From: CAZOVK01 sp964583165
GTDB taxonomy: Bacteria > Bacillota > Clostridia > Lachnospirales > WRAX01
Direction: 5' to 3'
Assembly (NCBI GenBank): GCA_964583165.1
Contig: CAZOVK010000047.1
Span: 1 to 17,739, forward strand
Length of the DNA: 17,739 nt
A program made the translations under genes and the position numbers. How positions within the stretch are numbered: position 1 is the first letter of the stretch; every line of letters starts with the position of its first letter. Under the pieces are notes generated by a model, which had not been told where the DNA came from, made no database searches, and saw only the letters and a program-made list of their open reading frames with translations. Positions 1-5,969 of the stretch are shown here, one piece after another.

Positions 1-56
1 AGGATGAACATCACCAAAACCCAAGGGCTGCGCTCGTCACCTTTACTTCTGTACAT
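1..56 (-). CDS. 5' end of an unidentified gene, probably a small membrane protein (cut by window edge)
   Basis: Reading leftward from an ATG at 56-54 the frame stays open to the window edge and gives MYRSKGDERSPWVLVMFI. A charged N-terminus running into a hydrophobic stretch suggests a membrane protein. It is supported by a purine-rich ribosome binding site (AAGGCGGTG, 70-62) and by a consensus-like promoter at 77-105 whose predicted transcription start is only about 13 bases upstream of the ATG. The pattern of a short charged start followed by a Pro-Trp and a hydrophobic segment recalls small Clostridia proteins of the DUF4321 type, but 18 residues are too few to assign it. The rest of the gene is outside the window. 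Confidence 0.5.
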   Translation of the reverse strand, partial: MYRSKGDERSPWVLVMFI

Positions 57-76
57 GAAAACACCGCCTTTCCATT

Positions 77-105
77 ATCATAACAGAAAGTCGGTGGATT
101 TTCAA
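77..105 (-). promoter_or_regulatory. Promoter for the gene leaving the window at the left
   Basis: On the minus strand a -35 box TTGAAA (105-100) and a -10 box TATGAT (82-77) are separated by exactly 17 bases. The -35 box begins only 7 bases after the rluB stop codon, so the downstream gene probably has its own start while also receiving readthrough from the ansB-rluB transcript, since no hairpin terminator is visible in between. Confidence 0.6.
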
Positions 106-111
106 ACAAAA

Positions 112-813
112 TCATTGTACAAGCTTCGCGGCCTCTTCGACCGTGAGTTCGCGAAATGCCCCCATTGCCAAGTCGCCTATTTTGAGTTGACCGTAGCCCG
201 TTCGGCGTAACGATTCAACCTCCAGCCCAATGGCTTCAAGCATCTTTCTGACTTGGCGGTTTCTGCCCTCGTGTATGATGATTTCAAGCAAGCAGAAGCC
301 CGCGCCGCTTTTTAGTATCTGTATTTTCGCGGGCGCTGTTTTGAAGTGCTCGATAAACAGCCCCTTCTTGAAGCGTTGCATTTCAACTTCCGAAGGCGGG
401 CGGTTTACACGTGCGCGATAGGTCTTTTCTATCTCGTGACGCGGGTGCATAAGTTTATTCGCCCATTCGCCGTCATTTGTGAGTAATAATAACCCCGACG
501 TGTCAGCGTCTAATCGCCCAACCGGGTAGAGCCGCTCTTTGATATCGGGCATGAGCTCCATGACTGTTCGGCGTTTTTCGGGGTCGCTGACTGTCGTGAT
601 ATAACCCACGGGCTTGTGAAGCATGATATACCTGTGTTTTTCGCGCCTGATTGCGCGCCCGTCAACAAGAATGTTGTCACGACCAGGTTCAATTGCGAAA
701 CCGGGTTCTTTAATGACAACGCCATTGACCATAACGCGCCCCTCTAAAATGATTTCCTCTGACTTACGGCGCGAGGCTACGCCGCAATCAGCCATGTATT
801 TCTGTATGCGCAT
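112..813 (-). CDS. rluB: Pseudouridine synthase, RsuA/RluB family (23S rRNA)
   Basis: This 233-residue protein isomerises a uridine in ribosomal RNA to pseudouridine in the cytoplasm. Residues 1-48 form an S4 RNA-binding domain (RIQKYMADCGVASRRKSEE start, with GRVMVNG). The catalytic domain follows, with the family signature PVGRLDADTSGLLLLTNDG at about 97-115; Asp102 is the expected catalytic aspartate. The tail holds the conserved EGRNRQVRKM motif. Length and domain order match RluB of low-GC Gram-positives (B. subtilis RluB acts on 23S rRNA); RsuA, which acts on 16S rRNA, has the same architecture, so the exact target is inferred. The gene lies 16 bases after the asparaginase stop and has only a weak GGTGA ribosome binding site, so it is probably cotranscribed with asparaginase from the promoter at 1845-1873. 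Confidence 0.93.
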   Translation of the reverse strand: MRIQKYMADCGVASRRKSEEIILEGRVMVNGVVIKEPGFAIEPGRDNILVDGRAIRREKHRYIMLHKPVGYITTVSDPEKRRTVMELMPDIKERLYPVGRLDADTSGLLLLTNDGEWANKLMHPRHEIEKTYRARVNRPPSEVEMQRFKKGLFIEHFKTAPAKIQILKSGAGFCLLEIIIHEGRNRQVRKMLEAIGLEVESLRRTGYGQLKIGDLAMGAFRELTVEEAAKLVQ

Positions 814-829
814 AAATTCACCGCTAATT

Positions 830-1813
830 CTAGTATTTGTTGAACATCAATTGAATGTGTTCGGGGTCGTTTGTGACAGTCAGCGCAAGCATGAGCAGAA
901 TGCGTGACTTTTGTGGGTTTATATTGTTCGCCGACACCGTCCGCATGTCTGCATCATCGGCTCGCGCTGTGATTTTGCCCTCGTCAATGCGGCTCGAACG
1001 GACAACCAATGGTTTAATATCAAGACTCTTATAGTATTGGCTCGGCTCGTCATTGAAGTCGCCGTTACCGACACACGCCATAATCACGCCCTTGTTGCCC
1101 TCTTCAACCGCCGTGCGCAACATGCTTGCGCCGCTCCCCGCGTACTCATATATAATCTCGACAGGCGGAAGCTCCGTTAAACCGCTAGTATCAAATTCTG
1201 TACAAAGCGTGTGGCATTTTGTAGACTGATGGTAATATTCAACCACACCGCCGATAACCGTACCGAGCAGCCCCATTTCGCCGCCCGAAAACGTGTTAGT
1301 CTTGACCGTGTTAGACTTGAACACGTCACGCGCCGCTATAATATCGTCCTCCATGACGACAAGAACGCCCTTCCCTTTCGTTTCAGGCTCAATCGCTACG
1401 AGAATCGCGTTATAGAGGTTTAACGGTCCATCAGCCGACAAAGCCGTTGCCGGGCGCATGGAACCCGTCATAACAACAGGTCTGTCGCTCTTAACAGTCA
1501 AATTTAAGAAATACGCCGTTTCTTCCATAGTATCGGTGCCGTGCGTGACGACAACGCCGTCGGCCTCGTCGTTCGCGAAAATCTCGTTAATGCGCTTCGC
1601 GAGTCCCAGCCAAACTGTAACATTCATCATACCGCTGTTAAGCTGACAAAACTGTTCGGCGCTGATGTCTGCGATGTCGCGCGCCTGCGGAATTGCCTCA
1701 ATCAACGTGTCAATCGTCAGTTTCGCTATCTCATAATCTGTCGTCTTAGTTGTCGAATCAGCCACGCCCGCGATTGTGCCACCCGTGCCGATTATCTTGA
1801 TGCGTTGTTTCAC
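830..1813 (-). CDS. ansB: L-asparaginase (type II-like fold, cytoplasmic)
   Basis: This 327-residue enzyme hydrolyses L-asparagine to aspartate and ammonia. Both signature regions are present: GTGGTIAG (9-16, nucleophilic Thr13) and THGTDTMEETA (90-100, Thr93/Asp94), plus Tyr27, Ser60 and Lys166 (RDVFKSN) in the positions of the E. coli AnsB active site. MTGSMRPATALSADGP (115-130) is typical of the family. There is no signal peptide, unlike periplasmic E. coli AnsB, so it should be cytoplasmic; some such enzymes also act on glutamine. The start is GTG at 1813, set by GAGGTG (1827-1822) eight bases upstream. The gene has its own promoter and is followed closely by rluB. The symbol ansB reflects sequence type, not a proven locus name. 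Confidence 0.93.
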   Translation of the reverse strand: MKQRIKIIGTGGTIAGVADSTTKTTDYEIAKLTIDTLIEAIPQARDIADISAEQFCQLNSGMMNVTVWLGLAKRINEIFANDEADGVVVTHGTDTMEETAYFLNLTVKSDRPVVMTGSMRPATALSADGPLNLYNAILVAIEPETKGKGVLVVMEDDIIAARDVFKSNTVKTNTFSGGEMGLLGTVIGGVVEYYHQSTKCHTLCTEFDTSGLTELPPVEIIYEYAGSGASMLRTAVEEGNKGVIMACVGNGDFNDEPSQYYKSLDIKPLVVRSSRIDEGKITARADDADMRTVSANNINPQKSRILLMLALTVTNDPEHIQLMFNKY

Positions 1814-1844
1814 TATATAAACACCTCGTAAGCCGTTTTCTTTT

Positions 1845-1873
1845 ATTATAACAGAAAATTCGCGTTATGTCCA
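1845..1873 (-). promoter_or_regulatory. Promoter of the asparaginase-rluB unit
   Basis: Minus-strand -35 box TGGACA (1873-1868, 5 of 6 matches) and a perfect TATAAT -10 box (1850-1845) are 17 bases apart. The -35 box abuts the T-run of the preceding gene's terminator (1873-1903), so the two signals are packed without spare sequence. Confidence 0.75.
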
Positions 1874-1903
1874 AAAAAATCGCGCCGTCGTTGTGACAGC
1901 GCG
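1873..1903 (-). terminator. Intrinsic terminator after the first Fe-S aldo/keto reductase
   Basis: On the minus strand CGCGCTGTC pairs with GACGGCGCG (9 bp with one G-U) around the loop ACAAC, followed by A and seven T. It begins 13 bases after the reductase stop codon and ends at the asparaginase promoter, so it separates the gap/reductase transcript from the asparaginase transcript. Confidence 0.85.
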
Positions 1904-1916
1904 GTTCATATTTATT

Positions 1917-3038
1917 TTAGCCAATTTCACGCTTAACCTGTTTGAGTACTTCGATAATCTCGATACTTTGCGGGCAATGCTCTTGACAAGCCTTGCATTC
2001 TGCGCATTCGGCGATGTCGGCGTTCAGCTCTTTGTAAAGCTGTTTCGCTTCAAGCACTGTCAGCTCGCGGTTGACGAAGCGATTATAAAGCGCGAAACGG
2101 GCGGGGATATTGATTTTTACAGGGCAGTTAATGCAATATTCACAACCCGTACACGGAACAGTCTTCGCCTTGATAATCTCTTCAACGGCTTTGGCAACAA
2201 TCGCCTGTTCTTCTTCGTTCAGCGGCTTGAAGTTCTTCGCGGTGTTGATGTTGTCAACAAGCTGTTCCATATTGGACATACCCGACAGCGTGATAATAAC
2301 GCCCTCAAGGCCGAAGCAATAGCGCATCGCCCACGAAGCAACGCTCGCTTCGGGGTTCGCGTCCTTAAACAGCTTCTCAACAGCCGCCGGAACACGCGCG
2401 AGTGTGCCGCCCTTGACGGGTTCCATGACGATAACGGCCTTGCCGTGCTTTCTGACTATATTGTAGAACTCGCCCGCCTGAATGCCATCCCAGTCGAGGT
2501 AGTTGATTTGAAGCTGAACAAACTCAACCTCTGGGTGAGCCGTTAAAATTTCGTCAAGGAGCTTGCTTGTGCCGTGGAACGAGAAGCCGAAGTGTTTAAT
2601 CTTGCCTTCGGCTTTCATCTGAACGCCAAAACCAAACGCGTCCCACTTCTGCGCCATTGCGTATGTATCATCCATCATGCAGTGAAGCATGTACATGTCA
2701 AAGTAGTCAACGCCGCATTTTTCAAGCTGTTCGTTGAAAATCTTTTGAAGGTCGCCGTCCTCTTTGACATTCCACATGGGCATCTTGTCGGCTAGGTAAT
2801 AGGTGTTGCGGTCGTGGCGGCTTGTGAGCGCGTCTTTGAGGATTCTCTCTGACGTGCCGTTGTGATACATATAGGCGGTGTCGAAATAGTTGATACCGTT
2901 CGCGAAGCAATAGTCAACCATCGCGATAACGTCGTCAAGCTTGACAGTCTTGTCCTCGTTCATGGGCATACGCATTGCGCCGAAGCCGAGTATCGGAAAT
3001 TCGTTGAAATTAACCTGTTCCAATGTAATAACCCCCAT
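1917..3038 (-). CDS. Aldo/keto reductase with C-terminal [4Fe-4S] domain
   Basis: This 373-residue protein (368 if the TTG start at 3023 is used) joins an aldo/keto reductase barrel to a ferredoxin-like C-terminal domain. The usual catalytic tetrad is intact: Asp53, Tyr58 (FDTAYMYH), Lys85 (ADK) and His119 (MLHCM). The tail has two cysteine groups, C296/C299/C302/C305 and C345/C348/C351/C355 followed by Pro, consistent with one or two [4Fe-4S] clusters. Such proteins are common in anaerobes and presumably couple NAD(P)H-type reduction to another electron donor, but the substrate is unknown. The gene follows gap by 56 bases with no clear promoter, so it is probably read from the gap promoter. 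No good ribosome binding site precedes the ATG at 3038, whereas GGGGGT sits 7 bases before an in-frame TTG at 3023. Confidence 0.9.
   Translation of the reverse strand: MGVITLEQVNFNEFPILGFGAMRMPMNEDKTVKLDDVIAMVDYCFANGINYFDTAYMYHNGTSERILKDALTSRHDRNTYYLADKMPMWNVKEDGDLQKIFNEQLEKCGVDYFDMYMLHCMMDDTYAMAQKWDAFGFGVQMKAEGKIKHFGFSFHGTSKLLDEILTAHPEVEFVQLQINYLDWDGIQAGEFYNIVRKHGKAVIVMEPVKGGTLARVPAAVEKLFKDANPEASVASWAMRYCFGLEGVIITLSGMSNMEQLVDNINTAKNFKPLNEEEQAIVAKAVEEIIKAKTVPCTGCEYCINCPVKINIPARFALYNRFVNRELTVLEAKQLYKELNADIAECAECKACQEHCPQSIEIIEVLKQVKREIG
3031..3036 (-). promoter_or_regulatory. Possible ribosome binding site that would move the reductase start to 3023
   Basis: GGGGGT (3036-3031) lies 7 bases before a TTG codon at 3023-3021, and the protein from there begins MEQVNFNEFPILGFGAMRMP, a typical aldo/keto reductase opening. 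The ATG at 3038 has only TTAATTTA upstream. The four C at 3050-3047 could pair with this site, so the hairpin upstream may influence its access. Confidence 0.4.
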
Positions 3039-3047
3039 TAAATTAAG

Positions 3048-3075
3048 GGGAAAGCCGGTGTTAAGCCGGCTTCCC
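3048..3075 (-). other. Hairpin between gap and the Fe-S reductase, possible partial terminator
   Basis: On the minus strand GGGAAGCCGG pairs with CCGGCTTTCCC (10 bp, one bulged T) around a 7-base loop. It follows the gap stop codon by 19 bases, but the sequence after it is CTTAATTTAAT rather than a T-run, so full termination is doubtful. It could reduce expression of the downstream gene relative to gap, or protect the 3' end of gap mRNA. Confidence 0.5.
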
Positions 3076-3094
3076 GCGGTTTTTTCTATAGTAA

Positions 3095-4102
3095 TTATTG
3101 ATTGTCAACTTCTGCCATATGAACAATGAGGTCGATAACCTTGTTGGAGTAACCCCACTCGTTGTCATACCACGCAACCAGTTTAACAAATGTATCGTTA
3201 AGAGCGATACCGGCCGAAGCGTCGAAAACAGATGTGCAGTATTCGCCGTTGAAGTCTGACGAAACAACCGCGTCTTCTGTGTAGTCCATGATGCCCTTCA
3301 TATCGCCGGCAACAGCCTTTTTAATGGCTTCTTTGATTTCTTCGTAAGTTGTCGGGCGCGCAAGACGAACGGTAAGGTCAACAACAGATACGTTGATTGT
3401 CGGTACGCGGAAGCTCATACCTGTAAGCTTGCCTTTAAGCGCGGGAATAACCTCGCCAACAGCCTTAGCGGCGCCGGTGGACGAAGGAATAATGTTAGCT
3501 GAAGCCGCACGGCCGCCTCTCCAGTCCTTTTTGCTCGAGCCGTCAACAGTAAGCTGTGTGGCGGTTGTGCTGTGGATTGTGCTCATAAGACCTTCGATAA
3601 TACCGAAGTTGTCATTGATAACCTTAGCGAGAGGAGCAAGGCAGTTTGTCGTGCAGGAAGCATTCGAAACAATCTGCATGTCCTTCGTATACTCATCATG
3701 GTTAACGCCCATAACGAACATCTTCGCGTCTTTTGACGGCGCTGTGATAACAACCTTTTTCGCGCCACCCTCGATATGAGCGATAGCTTTGTCTGTTGTT
3801 GTGAATACGCCTGTAGCATCCGCTACATAGTCGGCGCCGCATTCGCCCCAGGGGATTTCTTTGGGGTCTTTGCAACCGAATACAGCAATGGGCTTGCCGT
3901 TCACGACAAGCTTGCCGTCAACCGCTTCAACCGTGCCGTTAAAATGCCCGTGAACCGAGTCATATTTAAGCATATAAACCATGTAATCAAGGTCAACAAA
4001 CGGGTCGTTGACTGCAACTACCTGTACATTGTCACGCTCGGTAACGGCGCGAAGAACCAGACGGCCGATACGCCCGAAGCCGTTGATACCGATATTAATC
4101 AT
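3095..4102 (-). CDS. gap: Glyceraldehyde-3-phosphate dehydrogenase, glycolytic type
   Basis: This 335-residue enzyme oxidises glyceraldehyde 3-phosphate with NAD+ and phosphate to 1,3-bisphosphoglycerate in glycolysis. The Rossmann fold starts with INGFGRIGRLVLRA (8-20). Asp33 in VNDP is the residue that favours NAD+ over NADP+. The active-site motif SNASCTTNCLAPL carries catalytic Cys150, and His177 (TIHSTTATQ) is its base. The C-terminal WYDNEWGYSNKV is invariant in the family. Length is standard. The ATG at 4102 follows a strong AGGAGGAG site and the gene has its own promoter at 4144-4171. No pgk or other glycolytic gene is adjacent, so it appears to be transcribed alone or with the downstream Fe-S aldo/keto reductase. 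Confidence 0.98.
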   Translation of the reverse strand: MINIGINGFGRIGRLVLRAVTERDNVQVVAVNDPFVDLDYMVYMLKYDSVHGHFNGTVEAVDGKLVVNGKPIAVFGCKDPKEIPWGECGADYVADATGVFTTTDKAIAHIEGGAKKVVITAPSKDAKMFVMGVNHDEYTKDMQIVSNASCTTNCLAPLAKVINDNFGIIEGLMSTIHSTTATQLTVDGSSKKDWRGGRAASANIIPSSTGAAKAVGEVIPALKGKLTGMSFRVPTINVSVVDLTVRLARPTTYEEIKEAIKKAVAGDMKGIMDYTEDAVVSSDFNGEYCTSVFDASAGIALNDTFVKLVAWYDNEWGYSNKVIDLIVHMAEVDNQ

Positions 4103-4143
4103 AATAAACTCCTCCTCAATATAGTAAACTTTGGCATGACTCT

Positions 4144-4171
4144 AGTATATCACATTTCCGCATTTTGTAAA
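4144..4171 (-). promoter_or_regulatory. Promoter of gap
   Basis: Minus-strand -35 box TTTACA (4171-4166) and -10 box TATACT (4149-4144) with a 16-base spacer. The -10 is extended (TGATATACT), which would compensate for the short spacer. It faces away from the promoter at 4227-4255. Confidence 0.7.
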
Positions 4172-4226
4172 ATAAAATTTTCGTAAAGAAAGGTTCGATA
4201 TTACGCGAATGGTTCGGTTTTTATGA

Positions 4227-4255
4227 TTGCACAGCTTAAATGTCTATGATATAAT
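4227..4255 (+). promoter_or_regulatory. Promoter of the decayed CPBP protease gene
   Basis: -35 box TTGCAC (4227-4232) and a perfect TATAAT (4250-4255) are 17 bases apart. About 60 bases of leader follow before the ribosome binding site GGGGGA (4310-4315). The promoter is intact although the gene it serves is broken. Confidence 0.7.
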
Positions 4256-4321
4256 AGCAACTTAGCGAAGTGAGGAGGCAGGGCGTATTGTGCTATCCTA
4301 AAAAATTCTGGGGGATATTTG

Positions 4322-4861
4322 ATGAATCAGCAGTACAAGGCTGAAGTATCGCAGTATCAAAAGAAAGACACAATAATTGCAATCTCGCTTTGGGTTATTC
4401 TTATGGTAATGTATGGCATCTCCGGTTTAGGCGGCTACTTGTTTGGTATCCCTTATGTAACCTTAACATCAATAGTACTGACATTGGTTTGTGTGGCAAT
4501 CGTACTAAACGCGATTATATGGCTTGTTCAAAAGTGACGTTCTTGCCTCTATGACTGGCGCTCTGCTATTTTCCTTAATGCATATTCCGTTTCAAATAGT
4601 TAGCGGACAAAGGGTTTTTACCTCTGGTTTTTTGTATGGTTAGCATATACATTTGTGTGTCATTTCTTCATGAATACCATGTACAGAAAATACAACTCTA
4701 TCTTTAGTGCAATAATATTTCATACCCTATTCAACCGCAAAATGAATATTTTTGTTGTCGTTGACAGCCCTTGGTGGTATGATAACCTTTCATTAACCAT
4801 TGTGGTAGTGTCAGGTATTGTTTTGGGTCTAAGAACCCTTTATTTACGCAAACGCGCTTAG
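4322..4861 (+). pseudogene. Remnant of a CPBP-family intramembrane protease gene (internal deletion plus frameshift)
   Basis: Three pieces in two frames read as one gene. The first, from ATG 4322 (after GGGGGA, 4310-4315) to the TGA at 4535-4537, gives a 71-residue N-terminus with two membrane segments. The second, in another frame from about 4530, reads KSDVLASMTGALLFSLMHIP, the S..F.L.H motif of CPBP (Rce1-like) proteases. A stop at 4641 ends it, but adding one T in the six-T run at 4628-4633 would join it to the third piece, which carries YRKYNSIFSAIIFHTLFN, the final H..FN motif, and continues to a stop at 4859-4861. The region between the first two pieces that should hold the catalytic EExxxR motif is missing. 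The stretch is visibly richer in A+T than its neighbours. The 72- and 68-codon frames here could be annotated as small proteins, but I think both are fragments. Confidence 0.75.
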
Positions 4862-4896
4862 CGACAGGCACATTATGAAATTTTTCTGCTTTAGTA

Positions 4897-4925
4897 TTGA
4901 CATTTCAGGCTTTTTGTTATATAAT
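4897..4925 (+). promoter_or_regulatory. Promoter of the rplM-rpsI operon
   Basis: A perfect -35 TTGACA (4897-4902) and a perfect -10 TATAAT (4920-4925) are separated by 17 bases, as expected for a highly expressed ribosomal protein operon. The predicted start near 4932 leaves a leader of about 90 bases. Confidence 0.9.
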
Positions 4926-4945
4926 ACACTCTGTTAATTATGTCC

Positions 4946-4975
4946 ACTTTGTATCCACTAGCCCCGGATTGAAGT
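4946..4975 (+). promoter_or_regulatory. Stem-loop in the rplM leader, candidate L13 autoregulatory leader
   Basis: In the untranslated leader, ACTT (4946-4949) and ATCC (4953-4956) pair with AAGT (4972-4975) and GGAT (4966-4969) around a 9-base loop rich in C. Firmicutes rplM-rpsI transcripts often carry an L13 leader RNA through which ribosomal protein L13 is thought to repress its own operon. Position and size fit, but I cannot match the consensus by eye. Confidence 0.35.
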
Positions 4976-5023
4976 TGATAAGTTTTTCGTTTAGTTTGTT
5001 TGCATTGAGGAGGATTCTTGTAA

Positions 5024-5461
5024 ATGAGAACTACGGTCATTACTAAACCCGCCGACGTTACCAGAAAGTGGTATCTCGTGGATGCCGAGGGACATACCTT
5101 AGGACGTTTGGCTTCTGAAGTAGCGAAGATTTTGCGCGGTAAGCATAAACCGATTTTTGCCCCGAACGTTGACACGGGCGATTATGTCATTATTGTCAAC
5201 GCCGATAAGATAAATGTTACCGGCAAGAAGCTTGACCAGAAAGTATATCGTCACCACTCGAACCATCCGGGCGGTTTGAAGGAAGTTACACTGCGCACGA
5301 TGCTTTCTAAAAAGCCCGAAGAAGTCTTTATTCACGCCGTTCGCGGTATGCTTCCGAAAAACGTCATCGGCCGCAAGATGTTGCGCAAGATGAAGGTTTA
5401 CGCAGGCCCCACACACAAAAACGACGCGCAACAGCCCGAAGTTTTGAATATTGTAGAATAA
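5024..5461 (+). CDS. rplM: 50S ribosomal protein L13
   Basis: This 145-residue protein binds 23S rRNA early in assembly of the large ribosomal subunit. The sequence carries the family core: W-LVDAEGHTLGRLASEVA at 16-34, LRGKHKP at 37-43, and AVRGMLPKN in the second half. Length is normal. The ATG at 5024 is set by GAGGAGGA (5007-5014), 9 bases upstream. It is the first gene of the classical two-gene operon with rpsI, 45 bases apart, under a perfect consensus promoter. The leader may hold an L13-responsive structure. Confidence 0.98.
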   Translation: MRTTVITKPADVTRKWYLVDAEGHTLGRLASEVAKILRGKHKPIFAPNVDTGDYVIIVNADKINVTGKKLDQKVYRHHSNHPGGLKEVTLRTMLSKKPEEVFIHAVRGMLPKNVIGRKMLRKMKVYAGPTHKNDAQQPEVLNIVE

Positions 5462-5506
5462 TCGATTATACCAGCTAGGCTTTTTGATATATAGGAGGAA
5501 GAATAA

Positions 5507-5899
5507 ATGGCTTCTGTTAAATTCTATGGCACAGGCCGCAGAAAATCCTCTGTCGCGCGCGTCTATTTGATGCCCGGCAGTGGGAAGATTACGGTCAACA
5601 ACCGCGACATCGATGAATATTTCGGCTTAGACACACTAAAGCTGATTATCCGTCAGCCGCTTGAATTAACCAATAATGTAGGTAAGTACGACATCTCCGT
5701 GAACGTTAACGGCGGCGGCATGACAGGTCAGGCCGGCGCTATCCGCCACGGCATTTCCCGCGCTTTGCTTGAAGCAGACATTGATGTGCGCCCCGCGCTC
5801 AAAAAGGCCGGTTTCCTTACGCGTGACCCACGCATGAAAGAGCGTAAGAAATACGGTCTTAAAGCCGCTAGACGCGCTCCTCAGTTCTCGAAGAGATAG
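5507..5899 (+). CDS. rpsI: 30S ribosomal protein S9
   Basis: This 130-residue protein is part of the small ribosomal subunit, and its basic C-terminal tail reaches the P-site tRNA. The family features are complete: GTGRRKSSVARVYLMPGSG near the start, GGGMTGQAGAIRHGISRAL in the middle, and the tail RKKYGLKAARRAPQFSKR, which ends in the conserved SKR. The ATG at 5507 follows AGGAGG (5493-5498). A strong terminator lies 8 bases after the stop. Confidence 0.98.
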   Translation: MASVKFYGTGRRKSSVARVYLMPGSGKITVNNRDIDEYFGLDTLKLIIRQPLELTNNVGKYDISVNVNGGGMTGQAGAIRHGISRALLEADIDVRPALKKAGFLTRDPRMKERKKYGLKAARRAPQFSKR

Positions 5900-5907
5900 T
5901 TACAGAA

Positions 5908-5935
5908 GAAAACCGACGTTCGCGTCGGTTTTTTG
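5908..5935 (+). terminator. Intrinsic terminator of rplM-rpsI
   Basis: AACCGACG (5911-5918) pairs with CGTCGGTT (5923-5930) around a TTCG tetraloop, and flanking A and T bases lengthen the stem into the T-run (TTTTTT). A UUCG loop closed on a GC-rich stem is a very stable hairpin. Confidence 0.93.
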
Positions 5936-5969
5936 TTATACACTTAACCGATAGAAAAAGGGGGATTTT

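Noticed and set aside
1893..2546. 217-codon plus-strand frame opposite the first Fe-S aldo/keto reductase
   Set aside because: It overlaps a gene with a full catalytic tetrad and eight ordered cysteines; the antisense product has no recognisable features.
3048..3090. Plus-strand terminator (hairpin followed by GCGG and six T)
   Set aside because: No plus-strand gene ends here; the T-run is separated from the stem by GCGG, so it is more likely an accident of the minus-strand hairpin.
4288..4344. Possible leader peptide of 18 codons (TTG start after GAGGAGG at 4272-4278) upstream of the CPBP remnant
   Set aside because: It uses a TTG start, overlaps the start of the following frame, and has no run of regulatory codons or paired terminator that would suggest attenuation.
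4655..4861. Independent 68-codon membrane protein starting at GTG 4655
   Set aside because: The frame continues upstream without a real start, has no ribosome binding site, and matches the C-terminal motif of CPBP proteases, so it is a fragment of the pseudogene.
5930..5969. Promoter for the second aldo/keto reductase just after the rpsI terminator
   Set aside because: TTATAC is present but no -35 box sits at 16-18 bases upstream; that region is the terminator stem.
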